Positions 26,000 through 34,627 of a stretch of 64,000 bases of DNA are shown here, piece after piece (positions within the stretch are counted from its first letter, which is position 1; each line of letters starts with the position of its first letter). Origin of the DNA: Gemmatimonadota bacterium (GTDB taxonomy: Bacteria > Gemmatimonadota > Gemmatimonadetes > Longimicrobiales > Gaopeijiaceae); contig VXQO01000150.1 of assembly GCA_009838975.1 (NCBI GenBank), forward strand, positions 1 through 64,000. The letters are read 5' to 3'. The position numbers were made by a program, and so were the translations under genes. Under the pieces are notes generated by a model that ran no database searches, had not been told where the DNA came from, and saw nothing but the letters and a program-made list of their open reading frames with translations.

Positions 26000-26490
26000 G
26001 CCGCAGATCATCCGCAATCGCCGTGCTCGCCGCCGTCTTCTTCGCCGGCGCGGCCACCACCCTGGCGCTCCTGCGCGTCGCCGAACGGCGGGGAGAGCCC
26101 GGGTTCGGACCCCCTCCCGCCGCGTTCTGGCGCGGGGAACAGCCTCGGGGCCGGGCCATCGGATCGCGCGACTTCCCGGGCGGATCGTCGTTCACGGAAC
26201 TGGCGCGGACGCGAGTCACCGAGCACATGACCGAAACGCTGGGCCTGACCGATGACCAGCGCAGCCGAATCGAGGACGCCTTCGATCGCAGACGCGCCGC
26301 GGCCGAGGAGGCCATGAACCGGGTCCTTCCGACGCTCCAGACCCAGATGGACTCGCTCAACGCCGAAATCGAGGGAATCCTCACGGAGGAACAGCGCGAA
26401 TCGTTCCGCGACTACCTGAGGCATGATCGTGAGCGCTTCAGACGCCGGGGGGGCGGGCCGACGCGCGGACGCGGCGGGCGAACGCGCTGA
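25996..26490 (+). CDS. Membrane-anchored LTxxQ (Spy/CnrX-like) periplasmic protein
   Basis: 164-aa protein with an N-terminal anchor (AIAVLAAVFFAGAATTLALL) and a periplasmic helical domain. That domain carries LGLTDDQRSRIEDAFDRRRA and, about 50 residues later, ILTEEQRESFRDYLRHDRER. These paired LTxxQ-type motifs mark the Spy/CpxP and metal-resistance sensor family. The tail is Gly/Arg-rich. Its ATG overlaps the stop of the putative anti-sigma gene. By analogy with CnrX it may sense metals or envelope stress; few Cys/His ligands are visible, so the signal is uncertain. Confidence 0.8.
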   Translation: MSRRSSAIAVLAAVFFAGAATTLALLRVAERRGEPGFGPPPAAFWRGEQPRGRAIGSRDFPGGSSFTELARTRVTEHMTETLGLTDDQRSRIEDAFDRRRAAAEEAMNRVLPTLQTQMDSLNAEIEGILTEEQRESFRDYLRHDRERFRRRGGGPTRGRGGRTR

Positions 26491-26613
26491 GCAAGGTTCG
26501 CGGGCGACACCGCGGCTGACGGCCGCCTCCAGCGTTTCCGGGCGGCTTGCAGCCGGTCCCATGCACTTGCCTCAGGATCTTTTGACGGCATCTTGTCTCC
26601 TGCCTCGGTGCTG

Positions 26614-26644
26614 AACCGGCTGGGGATTCACGCCGGAGCCGGTT
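26614..26644. repeat. Inverted repeat in the leader of the tdh gene
   Basis: 8-bp arms AACCGGCT (26614-26621) and AGCCGGTT (26637-26644) with a 15-base loop, 33 bp upstream of the tdh start. It lies in a 186-bp spacer that otherwise shows nothing. It may be a leader hairpin or operator. I looked for glycine-riboswitch core sequences and did not see them. Confidence 0.35.
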
Positions 26645-26676
26645 GACCCTCCAGGGAGGTCGACGAGACCCGCTAC

Positions 26677-27648
26677 ATGAAGCGCATTGTGATTACCGGC
26701 GCCGCCGGGCAGATCGGTACCGAACTGGCAGCGAACCTCGCAGACCGATACGGAAGCGCCGCCGTCCTGGCCACGGATGTCCGTGATCCGGCCGAGTGGC
26801 AGAACGGCGGGCAGGCCGAGCAGCTCGATTGCATGGACCTCGAGGCCGTGCGACACACCGTCGTCCGCTTCGGCGCGGATGCGGTCTTCCATCTGGCGGC
26901 GGTCCTGTCCGCGGCGGCCGAAGCCGATCCCCTGAGGGCCTACCGGATCAACATGAACGGCCTCGTGAACGTGCTGCACGTGGCGGCCGAGACCGGTTGC
27001 CGCGTCTTCACGCCCAGTTCGATCGCCGCTTTCGGGCCCGAAACTCCACGGGACCCCGCGCCGCAGTCCACCGTGCAGCGTCCCACCACCATGTACGGGG
27101 TCACCAAGGTGGCAGGTGAGCTGCTCTGCGACTACTACCACAGCCGCTTTGGCGTCGATGCCCGGGGACTGCGCTTTCCGGGGCTGATCTCGTACACCGC
27201 TCCTCCCGGAGGAGGGACGACCGACTACGCGGTCGATATCTTTCACGCCGCGCTGCGCGAGGCGCGCTACACCTGCTTCCTGAAGGCCGACACGCGGATG
27301 GACATGATGTACATGCCCGACGCCATCCGCGCGGTGATCGAGTTAATGGAGGCGCCGCCCGATGCACTCACGCACCGAAACGCCTACAACGTCACGGCCA
27401 TGCAGTTCACGCCGGCCGAACTCGCCGCCGAGATTCAGCGGCATATGCCGGCTTTTCTGATCGACTACAGCCCCGATCCCGTGCGCCAGTCCATCGCCGA
27501 CTCCTGGCCCGCGCGGCTGGACGATTCCGAGGCGCGGGAACAATGGGGCTGGAGGCACCGCTACGAACTTCCGGACATGGTGGCGGACATGTTCAGGGGG
27601 TTGGATTCACAGACGGCCCGCATCGAAGCGGGTGCCGCCGGGAGGTAG
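26677..27648 (+). CDS. tdh: L-threonine 3-dehydrogenase, SDR/epimerase type
   Basis: 323-aa NAD-dependent extended SDR that oxidises L-threonine to 2-amino-3-ketobutyrate. The nucleotide loop is ITGAAGQIGTELA. Catalytic Ser is in FTPSSIAAFG and YxxxK in TMYGVTKVAGEL. The PGLISYTAPPGGGTTDYAVD segment is a recognisable mark of the SDR threonine dehydrogenases. The next gene encodes the ketobutyrate CoA-ligase, completing the pathway to glycine and acetyl-CoA. Confidence 0.9.
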   Translation: MKRIVITGAAGQIGTELAANLADRYGSAAVLATDVRDPAEWQNGGQAEQLDCMDLEAVRHTVVRFGADAVFHLAAVLSAAAEADPLRAYRINMNGLVNVLHVAAETGCRVFTPSSIAAFGPETPRDPAPQSTVQRPTTMYGVTKVAGELLCDYYHSRFGVDARGLRFPGLISYTAPPGGGTTDYAVDIFHAALREARYTCFLKADTRMDMMYMPDAIRAVIELMEAPPDALTHRNAYNVTAMQFTPAELAAEIQRHMPAFLIDYSPDPVRQSIADSWPARLDDSEAREQWGWRHRYELPDMVADMFRGLDSQTARIEAGAAGR

Positions 27649-27656
27649 CGCGGACT

Positions 27657-28889
27657 ATGCCGATGGATCGCCTGATCCCCGTGGTCGAGGGGCTTGTGGC
27701 CGGAATGGAGCAGCAGGGCACCGCGAAGGGCGCCGAGAACGTAGTCCGCGAGGTGGTGCCGCCGCAGGGCGGCCAGGGCCCGCGCTTCCTGCTGGAAGCC
27801 CAGGGCGACAAGCCGTTCATCCGCATGAACGCGAACTCCTACCTCGGGCTCAGCCTCCACCCCGAGGTCATCGAGGCCGAGGAGGTCACGGCGCGCTCGA
27901 TGGGCGCGGGGCCCGGGGCAGTACGCTTCATTGCCGGCACCCACTCGCAGCACGTGGCGCTGGAGCGTGCGCTGGCCGCGTTTCACGGGCGCGAGGAGGG
28001 GATGATCTTCTCGTCGGCGTATGCGGCGGTGGTGAGCGCTCTGGTCTCCCTCACCGACAAGACCACGTTCGTGCTCTCCGACGAACTCAATCACAACTGC
28101 ATCATCATGGCGATCCGGATGTCGCGTCCGGCGGGCAAGGCGATCTATCCTCACCTCGACATGGGTGCGCTCGACCGCCAGCTCGAAGCCGTCAAGGGGA
28201 AGGCGCGCCGCGCGATCGTGGTCACCGACGGCATCTTCTCGATGCGCGGGGACCATGCGCCGGTGGACGAGATCATGGAGATCGTGGCGCGCCACGACGA
28301 CGCCTTCCCCGAGAACGTGGTGGTCCTGGTGGACGACTCCCACGGCGTGGGCGCGTTCGGCGCCACCGGCCGCGGCACGGAGGAGTACACGGGCAGCCCG
28401 CCCTGCGACCTGCTGGTCGGGACGCTCGGCAAGGCGTTCGGGGTCAACGGGGGCTACGTGGTGTCGGATTCCCCGGTGATCCGGTTCCTGCGCGAATCGT
28501 CGCCGCTGTACATCTATTCCAACCCGATCACCGCGGGCGAGGCGGCGGCGGCAATGAAGTCCCTGGAGATCCTCACCGGCCCGGAGGGAGAGGGCCGGCT
28601 CCGCCACCTGCGGGCCCTTACGAAGCGCTTCGAGTCCGGACTCCTCGAGCGCGGCTTCGAAATCATCCCCGGCGATCACCCCATCGTGCCGATCATGGTG
28701 CGGAACACCGACGAGACGCGCCGCCTGGTTGCGGCCCTCTTCGACGCCGGGGTGCTGGCGACGGGCCTCGCCTACCCCGTGGTGCCGCGCGGCGACGAGT
28801 CGATCCGCTTCCAGATCAACGCCGACCACACCGAAGCCGGGATCGATTACGTGCTTGCGGCGTTGTCGGAGGCCCGCGCCGCCGGTTGA
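27657..28889 (+). CDS. kbl: Glycine C-acetyltransferase (2-amino-3-ketobutyrate CoA ligase)
   Basis: 410-aa alpha-oxoamine synthase. It splits 2-amino-3-ketobutyrate with CoA into glycine and acetyl-CoA. PLP lysine is about K259 in LVGTLGKAFGVNGG. VVLVDDSHGVGAFG and ANSYLGLSLHPEVIEA are family marks. 8-Amino-7-oxononanoate synthase has the same fold, but adjacency to tdh favours Kbl. ATG 27657 has GGAGGT about 8 bases upstream; the tdh stop is 9 bp before. Confidence 0.9.
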   Translation: MPMDRLIPVVEGLVAGMEQQGTAKGAENVVREVVPPQGGQGPRFLLEAQGDKPFIRMNANSYLGLSLHPEVIEAEEVTARSMGAGPGAVRFIAGTHSQHVALERALAAFHGREEGMIFSSAYAAVVSALVSLTDKTTFVLSDELNHNCIIMAIRMSRPAGKAIYPHLDMGALDRQLEAVKGKARRAIVVTDGIFSMRGDHAPVDEIMEIVARHDDAFPENVVVLVDDSHGVGAFGATGRGTEEYTGSPPCDLLVGTLGKAFGVNGGYVVSDSPVIRFLRESSPLYIYSNPITAGEAAAAMKSLEILTGPEGEGRLRHLRALTKRFESGLLERGFEIIPGDHPIVPIMVRNTDETRRLVAALFDAGVLATGLAYPVVPRGDESIRFQINADHTEAGIDYVLAALSEARAAG

Positions 28890-28903
28890 GCCGCGGGCGT
28901 GTG

Positions 28904-29659
28904 ATGCGGCTCGCCTTCATCTCCGACATCCACGGCAACCTGCCCGCGCTGGACGCCGTCCTGGCCGACATCTCGCTGCGGGAAGTCGACGCCACCTACC
29001 ACCTGGGCGACCTCGTGGGATACGGCCCCTGGCCCAACGAGGTCATCGACCGGATACGCGCCCGGGGGATCGCCGGGATAGCGGGCAACTACGACACGAC
29101 CGTCGCGCTCGGACACGATACCTGCGGCTGCCAGCACGACGACCCGGTCCGGAAAGCCCTCTCCGTCGAGAGCTACCGGTGGACCGCGGCGAAGGTGTCG
29201 CCCGGGAACAAGCGCTTCCTCGCCAGCCTGCCCTTCCGCCTCGACCTGCGCCCATTCGGGGGCCACGAGGCGGGACCCGCCGTGATCATCGTGCACGGCG
29301 CCGCCACCCTGAACACCGTCTACTGGCGCGAGGATCGCACGGAGAGCTTCTGCAGGAAGATGATCGCGCGTCTTGGCGCAAAGGCGGGGGACGTGGTTCT
29401 CTTCGGACACACCCACAAGCCGTGGTCCCGCGTCGTCGACGGACGGACTCTGGTCAACACCGGTTCGGTGGGGCGGCCCAAGGACGGCGATCCCCGAGGG
29501 TCATATGCCGTGGTCGACCTGGGCGCCGACGGGACGGACATCCGGTTCCCCAGGGTTGCCTATGATCTGGACCGGGCGAGTGCGGCGATCGTCGCGGCAG
29601 GTCTTCCACCGGCGCTCGGGGTCCTCCTGAGGACGGGCGGGGTCAGAACCTCGGACTGA
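28904..29659 (+). CDS. YfcE/MJ0936-type metallophosphoesterase
   Basis: 251-aa calcineurin-like phosphoesterase with the two-metal site motifs FISDIHGNLPALDAVLAD, YHLGDLVGYGPWPNEVID, GNYDT and LFGHTHKPW, in the standard order. It could hydrolyse phosphodiesters or phosphomonoesters; substrate unknown. GTG 28901 and ATG 28904 are adjacent; the ATG is used. Its 3' end overlaps the convergent outer-membrane gene by 17 bp. Confidence 0.88.
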   Translation: MRLAFISDIHGNLPALDAVLADISLREVDATYHLGDLVGYGPWPNEVIDRIRARGIAGIAGNYDTTVALGHDTCGCQHDDPVRKALSVESYRWTAAKVSPGNKRFLASLPFRLDLRPFGGHEAGPAVIIVHGAATLNTVYWREDRTESFCRKMIARLGAKAGDVVLFGHTHKPWSRVVDGRTLVNTGSVGRPKDGDPRGSYAVVDLGADGTDIRFPRVAYDLDRASAAIVAAGLPPALGVLLRTGGVRTSD

Positions 29660-30788
29660 CCGTCAGACTGAACGACATCGAGAAGCGCTGGTAGTAGGCA
29701 CCGCTGAAGTTGGTCTCGGCCCTCCTCCAGCCGCCTCCGATCCCTGCGCGCACTCCGTCGCGGAGAAAACGCGTCACCTGGGCGAAGACGATGGTCGCAT
29801 TGTCCGCTTCCTCGCCCGGGATCAGGAAATCCTGCTGGTTGATATACCTCTTCACGGCCCACAGCCCCTGCAGGTCGAGTTGCGTGTCTTCGCCCAGTTC
29901 CACGCTGCCCTCGACCTCGATCCTGCCGGCGTTGTAGTCGACCCGTCTGGAATTCGACCGGCTCCGCGTACCGTGGGCCCGGAGTGCCAGCTGGAACCCT
30001 TGTGTGTCGCGCCGGTCCAGGGTGAATTCGCCGCCGATTCGTGCTGCATTGTCCCTGCGGAGCAGTCCTTCGCCCTGCTTCGGGTAGCTGTGATGGAGAT
30101 ACGTCCCGAAGAATCGCAGGGTCGACTGGTCGCGGATCTCCGGGTCACGGGTTTCCGGACGGCCCCGGAAGAACATCTGAACACCCGCTTCAAGACCTGC
30201 CGAGCGGCGGTCGAGATCGTCCAGGGCCGGCAGGTCGGCCGTGTAGTCCTTGGTCTCGCCGGTCAGCTGGCCATAGAAGGCCATGTCCGTGGCCAAGGCT
30301 CTGGAGTAGTTCGCAACGACGGCCCCCGCACTGTACCCGGGCGCCAGATAGAGGGGCAGCGGCGGCCGGTCCGCAATATGCCTTGAGTCCAGAGAGGGGA
30401 CGATGAGCAGCGTGCCCCCGCCGAGCCGCTGCCGGTAGTCGGCCTGCACCCTTCCGGAGAGTTCGCGCGGCGCATAGTTGCGCGCCTGAAAACCGTCGGT
30501 CCAGAACTGGCGCATTCCGAAATCGAAATCCGTGCTCAGCGATCGCCCGTTGCCCGCCATGAAGATCAGCCTGCCGTTTGCTCCCATCTCGCCGGACGCA
30601 CCGAGCGCGCTGTCGGTGGAATCGACCTGGGGCACGGCTATGGACAGGAAATTCCCGTCGCTCCCGTACACCTCGCCGCCCACGCCCATGGTGATGGACA
30701 CATTCTCCAGCCGGACCTGACCGGACGCGGTCCCGCCTCCCAGGGCCAGGGCCAGAACGCCGAGCATCACCATGCCGTTGCGGTTCAC
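29643..30788 (-). CDS. Putative outer-membrane beta-barrel protein
   Basis: 381-aa exported protein. A signal peptide (about 1-24, ending GGGTASGQ) is followed by repeated amphipathic strands and a C-terminal FSMSFSLTVSPRF. The terminal Phe is typical of outer-membrane barrels recognised by BAM. The strand-turn pattern continues to the end, and no other domain is visible. The ATG overlaps the stop of the coiled-coil gene upstream, so it is the last gene of the signalling cassette. A porin-like or sensor-linked barrel is possible; function unknown. Confidence 0.75.
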   Translation of the reverse strand: MNRNGMVMLGVLALALGGGTASGQVRLENVSITMGVGGEVYGSDGNFLSIAVPQVDSTDSALGASGEMGANGRLIFMAGNGRSLSTDFDFGMRQFWTDGFQARNYAPRELSGRVQADYRQRLGGGTLLIVPSLDSRHIADRPPLPLYLAPGYSAGAVVANYSRALATDMAFYGQLTGETKDYTADLPALDDLDRRSAGLEAGVQMFFRGRPETRDPEIRDQSTLRFFGTYLHHSYPKQGEGLLRRDNAARIGGEFTLDRRDTQGFQLALRAHGTRSRSNSRRVDYNAGRIEVEGSVELGEDTQLDLQGLWAVKRYINQQDFLIPGEEADNATIVFAQVTRFLRDGVRAGIGGGWRRAETNFSGAYYQRFSMSFSLTVSPRF

Positions 30789-31687
30789 ATTCGCCTCCTC
30801 GCCGCTTCTGCGCGCAGCTCCCGCGCCCTCTCCAGCAACAGTTCAACACGCGCGATCATCTCGTCCCTGTACGCCTCCATGAGTTCGATCCGCTGTTCGG
30901 GGGTCTGCGTGCGATCCGCTGCCGTGGTATCGCCAACGATCTCCGGGCCGCCCTCGGTTGTGGGCACGACGGGGATGGTCATGTCGCCGAAGCGCCTGAT
31001 CCTCGCACTGAGGTCGGCAGTGCTCCGGTCACGTTCCAGCCGCCGTCTGTCGGTCGCGATCTTCTCCTCGATCTCCACGACCCCCGCGCTGTCACGAAGC
31101 GCACGGTTTTCCAGCAGCGTGGCCTTCCGCTCGAGATCCTCGGCCGTGTCGTCGTCGCGGGCGACCACTTCGGGCATGGGTTCCAGCACCAGAAGCAGAT
31201 TGGGGGCAAGCTGGCGCTCCACCTCCTCCAGACGCTCGTGCCAGAAGTTGTACAGCGAAATCGACTCATCGAGCGAGTCCCCCAGCGGCGTACCCCGGAT
31301 GGTGTTGTTGAGTATCTCCAGGTAGTTGTCCAGCGCGCCGATGAACGAATCACCCACCTGCTCCCATTCTTCCGTTTCCACTCGGACCTGGCCCTGGGCT
31401 ATGGTTCTCTCGGTCGAGAGCGACAGGATCTCGCCGAGGATCCGCTCGGCTCGCGCCGGATTGCTTTCAACCTGCTGCAGGCGCTCGTCGATCAGCCTGT
31501 TCCAATTCTCTTCCAGAACGCGGAATTCCGCCGCTGCGGCCTCGTATCTGCGGTAGGCGGCGTCGTAGACGCCATTCCAGTACTCGACGAGCTCGAGGGG
31601 ACTCCGGCCAACCTCCTGCGCACCCGCACGGGAGGGCGCGAGCGTTGCCGCCACAGCGGCGGCAGTCAGCAGGAGAAAGGCCCTCAT
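30785..31687 (-). CDS. Periplasmic coiled-coil protein
   Basis: 300-aa secreted protein. The signal peptide ends near PSRAGAQEV. The rest is almost entirely helical with long heptad-like runs (EAAAAEFRVLEENWNRLIDE, DDTAEDLERKATLLENRALR, MIARVELLLERARELRAEAA). This suggests a periplasm-spanning rod or scaffold. It lies 2 bp after the response-regulator gene and overlaps the barrel gene by 4 bp, so the coiled-coil and barrel proteins are likely partners. I do not recognise a named family. Confidence 0.75.
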   Translation of the reverse strand: MRAFLLLTAAAVAATLAPSRAGAQEVGRSPLELVEYWNGVYDAAYRRYEAAAAEFRVLEENWNRLIDERLQQVESNPARAERILGEILSLSTERTIAQGQVRVETEEWEQVGDSFIGALDNYLEILNNTIRGTPLGDSLDESISLYNFWHERLEEVERQLAPNLLLVLEPMPEVVARDDDTAEDLERKATLLENRALRDSAGVVEIEEKIATDRRRLERDRSTADLSARIRRFGDMTIPVVPTTEGGPEIVGDTTAADRTQTPEQRIELMEAYRDEMIARVELLLERARELRAEAARRRM

Positions 31688-31689
31688 CG

Positions 31690-33102
31690 CTAGATCCCGT
31701 ACTTCTTCGTCTTGTACTCGAGCGTGCTCTTGTTGATCCCCAGGAGCCGGGCGGCCTCGGCCTTTACGCCTCCCGTGCGGGCAAGCGCCTGCCGAACCAG
31801 CCGCTCCTCGATCCCTTCCATGGTACGGCGCAGATCCTTGCCGTCTCCCAGGGCACCCCCGGCCAATTGCAGGTCAAGGGTACCGCCGAGGTTGGCCAGG
31901 AACGGAAGGTCGTCCTCAGTCAGCGTGTCACCCTCGGCCAGTACGAGAGCACGTTCGATCACGTTCTCCAGTTCGCGCACGTTGCCGGGCCAGTCGTATT
32001 CCTCCAGCCGCTGCAGGGCCACCGGGTCCAGCGCCGTCACGTCGGAGCGGGTGCGTGCCTGCAGCTTCCCTATGAAGTGCTCGGCCAGCAGCCCGATGTC
32101 GTCCTTGCGCTGCCGAAGCGGAGGAACCTCCATCGCGACAACGTGCAGCCGGTAGTACAGGTCTTCGCGGAAGTCGTCGCCGGTGAGCAGCTCCTGGGCG
32201 GGGGTGTTGCTGGCCGCGACGATCCGCACATCGACGGCGATGGTCTCCTCGCCCCCCAGGCGTTCGAGCTCCCGCTCCTGCAGGACGCGCAGAAGACGCA
32301 CCTGCGTGGCCGGGGCCATGGTCGAGATCTCGTCCAGAAACAGCGTGCCTCCGTCTGCGAGCTCGAAGCGTCCACGGCGCTTCCTTTCGGCACCGGTGAA
32401 GGCGCCCCGTTCGTGTCCGAACAGTTCGGAGTCGAGCAGGCCCTCGGGAAGGGCGCCGCAGTTCACGCGGACAAAGGGGCCCTTGTGGCGCGCGGACCGC
32501 GCGTGGATGGCCCGTGCCACCAGCTCCTTGCCCGTTCCCGACTCCCCGTAGACCATCACCGTCGAGTCCGACCGGGCCACCCGCGCCAACAGACGCTTGA
32601 CCTTCCTGATCGCCTCGGACTCGCCGACCATCTCGCCGTACGGCACGTCGGGCTCGTCGTCGCCCTCGCTCCGCAGGTAGGTGTTCTCGACCCGCAGCGC
32701 CAGATTCTCGCGCTGCAGACGCAACCGCTCGTCACGCTCCCTGAGGATGCGATCCACCTTGATCGCGAACTCTTCCGACGAGAAGTCCTTCGAGATGAAG
32801 TCGCAGGCGCCCATCTTCATGGCCTCGACCGCCTTCTCGATGGTGCCGTAGCCGGTGATGAGCAGGACGTCCGTATCGGGAGCGGTCTTCTTGACCTCTT
32901 CGAGCACCTTCATTCCATCGACCCTGGCCATCTTGAGATCGGTGATGACCAGGTCGGCGCCCTCGTCATGCAACAGCCGGAGGCCCTCCCGCCCGCCGCG
33001 TGCGGAGAGGGTCTTGTGGCCGCGACGGCGCATCAGCAATTCCAGCCCTTCCCTCATCGAGTCGTGATCGTCGATGATGAGCACGCGCCTGGAAGCGTCC
33101 AT
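31690..33102 (-). CDS. NtrC-family sigma-54-dependent response regulator
   Basis: 470-aa activator. The receiver domain (about 5-120) has IIDDHDS and the phospho-acceptor region DLVITDLKMARVDG. The AAA+ domain (about 155-385) has Walker A GESGTGKELVARAIH, sigma-54 contact loop GAFTGA, and GTLFLDEIS (Walker B). The C-terminal Fis-type HTH includes AEAARLLGINKSTLEYKTKK. Phosphorylated by the adjacent kinase, it would activate sigma-54 promoters. No obvious sigma-54 promoter is seen within the cassette, so its targets may be elsewhere. Confidence 0.95.
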   Translation of the reverse strand: MDASRRVLIIDDHDSMREGLELLMRRRGHKTLSARGGREGLRLLHDEGADLVITDLKMARVDGMKVLEEVKKTAPDTDVLLITGYGTIEKAVEAMKMGACDFISKDFSSEEFAIKVDRILRERDERLRLQRENLALRVENTYLRSEGDDEPDVPYGEMVGESEAIRKVKRLLARVARSDSTVMVYGESGTGKELVARAIHARSARHKGPFVRVNCGALPEGLLDSELFGHERGAFTGAERKRRGRFELADGGTLFLDEISTMAPATQVRLLRVLQERELERLGGEETIAVDVRIVAASNTPAQELLTGDDFREDLYYRLHVVAMEVPPLRQRKDDIGLLAEHFIGKLQARTRSDVTALDPVALQRLEEYDWPGNVRELENVIERALVLAEGDTLTEDDLPFLANLGGTLDLQLAGGALGDGKDLRRTMEGIEERLVRQALARTGGVKAEAARLLGINKSTLEYKTKKYGI

Positions 33103-34581
33103 CTATTTCCTCCCTCCCCGGGGGCCCTGCCGCTGGACATCGGCGGCGGGCAGATCCTCGGAGCCTCTCAAGTATACGTGGAACTCCGCACCCTTCCCAA
33201 TCGACTCCGGTCCGGTGGGTTGCGGCATCAGCTCCACCCGACCGTAGTTGGCCTCGACGAGCTTCCTGACGATGGCCAGCCCCAACCCCGCGCCCTGCTC
33301 CTTGTCGCCGACGAAGGGTTCGAAGATTCGCTCTCGCAGCTCTTCCGGGACTCCCGGCCCGTCGTCGCGAACCGAGACTCGCACTTCTCCGCGCCGCCTG
33401 GCGACATCCACCCACACCGTGGTGCCGGCCTGGGCGGCGTTGCGCAGCAGATTGAGCACGAGGCGCTTCACCTGCTGCGGGTCGGCCGATGCGACGACCG
33501 GCGTGGCCGGCAGGCCGAGATGGAGCTCGCCGCCCTTTCTGTCCAGCTCGAGCTCGGCCAGGGCAACGGCCTCGCGCACCGGCTCGCGCACGTCGTGCAG
33601 CACCACCTTGCTCTCGCCGGGACGAGCGTAGCCCAGAAACTCGTTGATGACGCCATTCAGGCCAACGACCTCTTTTCGCACCCTTTCGAGAATCCGTCGC
33701 CGCTCCTCGCGGTCCTCGGTTTCGATCGCCGCGGCGGAGAACAGCTCCAGTCCCCCGAGCGGGTTGCGGATCTCGTGGGCGACCTGGGACAGCATCAGGC
33801 GCATCTGCTCGTCTCTTCGCTGAATCCCCGAGCGCATCCGCTCCATGGCGCGAGCGAGGCGTGAGAGCTCGTCCTCACCGTCCAGGGTCACCGGGCGGTC
33901 CATCCAGCCCCGCTGGATCCGCAGGGCCGCTCTGCTCAAGGTCTCCAGGCGCCCGACGATCCCGCCGGCCAGGCGCCACCCGAATAGCGCGGCGAGCGCT
34001 GCAGCACCCAGTGAGAGGCCAACGATAGTCCACCTGAGGGTATCGAGCGTCTCCAGGTAGTCAGCGCGCATGCGTACTCCCAGGAACGCGCCATCCGCAA
34101 TCCTCCGGATTCCGTACTTGTAGACCTGCCCGTCGGCAGCGGGGGCCAAGGTGGTAGTGGCGAATCCGTTCCGATAGGCCTCCGGCACCTCGACAAAGAC
34201 GTAGGGCTGCACCCAGCTGAGTTCCTGGCCAATTCCGACCGAGTCTGCCGGTGCCGGCGTCGCTACCACTCTCGCCACGCGATCGCCGGGCATCCAGCGG
34301 AACACGTCGGCGCCGTCAACGAAGCCGGTCACGAGTCTCTGAAGCGCGCTCTGAATGTCCCTCCACTCGTCGGTGTCCTCGGCACCGGGCTCCAGCAGGA
34401 GGAGGGCCTCGTCCACCCCCAATACCAGTTCGTGCGCCACCCCGGCCACGTCCAGCAACCGGTGCTCCAGCGATTCCTCCAGTTGTCTGCTGGCCGCGTT
34501 CCACGCCAGCACCCCCTCGAGCGCCGTCGCGAGAATCGCGAACGCGACGAACAGCACGGTGAAGCGGTTCCGCAGACTCAC
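33103..34581 (-). CDS. Membrane sensor histidine kinase
   Basis: 492-aa HisKA-type kinase. TM1 is at about 6-25 (FTVLFVAFAILATALEGVLA). A periplasmic domain of about 150 residues follows, then TM2 near IVGLSLGAAALAALFGW. A HAMP-like linker leads to the H-box SQVAHEIRNPLGGLEL, and HATPase boxes NLLRNAAQAG, DDGPGVP and GAGLGLAIVRKLVEA follow. GTG 34581 is chosen because the cytoplasmic leader and TM1 begin there; an upstream extension would be Arg/Ser-rich and overlap the lipoprotein gene. Its stop directly abuts the regulator gene. The periplasmic domain is likely the signal input. Confidence 0.9.
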   Translation of the reverse strand: MSLRNRFTVLFVAFAILATALEGVLAWNAASRQLEESLEHRLLDVAGVAHELVLGVDEALLLLEPGAEDTDEWRDIQSALQRLVTGFVDGADVFRWMPGDRVARVVATPAPADSVGIGQELSWVQPYVFVEVPEAYRNGFATTTLAPAADGQVYKYGIRRIADGAFLGVRMRADYLETLDTLRWTIVGLSLGAAALAALFGWRLAGGIVGRLETLSRAALRIQRGWMDRPVTLDGEDELSRLARAMERMRSGIQRRDEQMRLMLSQVAHEIRNPLGGLELFSAAAIETEDREERRRILERVRKEVVGLNGVINEFLGYARPGESKVVLHDVREPVREAVALAELELDRKGGELHLGLPATPVVASADPQQVKRLVLNLLRNAAQAGTTVWVDVARRRGEVRVSVRDDGPGVPEELRERIFEPFVGDKEQGAGLGLAIVRKLVEANYGRVELMPQPTGPESIGKGAEFHVYLRGSEDLPAADVQRQGPRGGRK

Positions 34582-34627
34582 CGACCGGCCCTCGGCAGCC
34601 CGTGGGTGAATCCGCGCGAGCGGGCTG

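Noticed and set aside
26491-26676. Glycine riboswitch ahead of the threonine/glycine genes
   Set aside because: No conserved aptamer core is visible; only one simple inverted repeat is present.
31645-33864. 739-codon open frame on the plus strand
   Set aside because: It is antisense to the NtrC-type regulator and kinase, which have full domain support.
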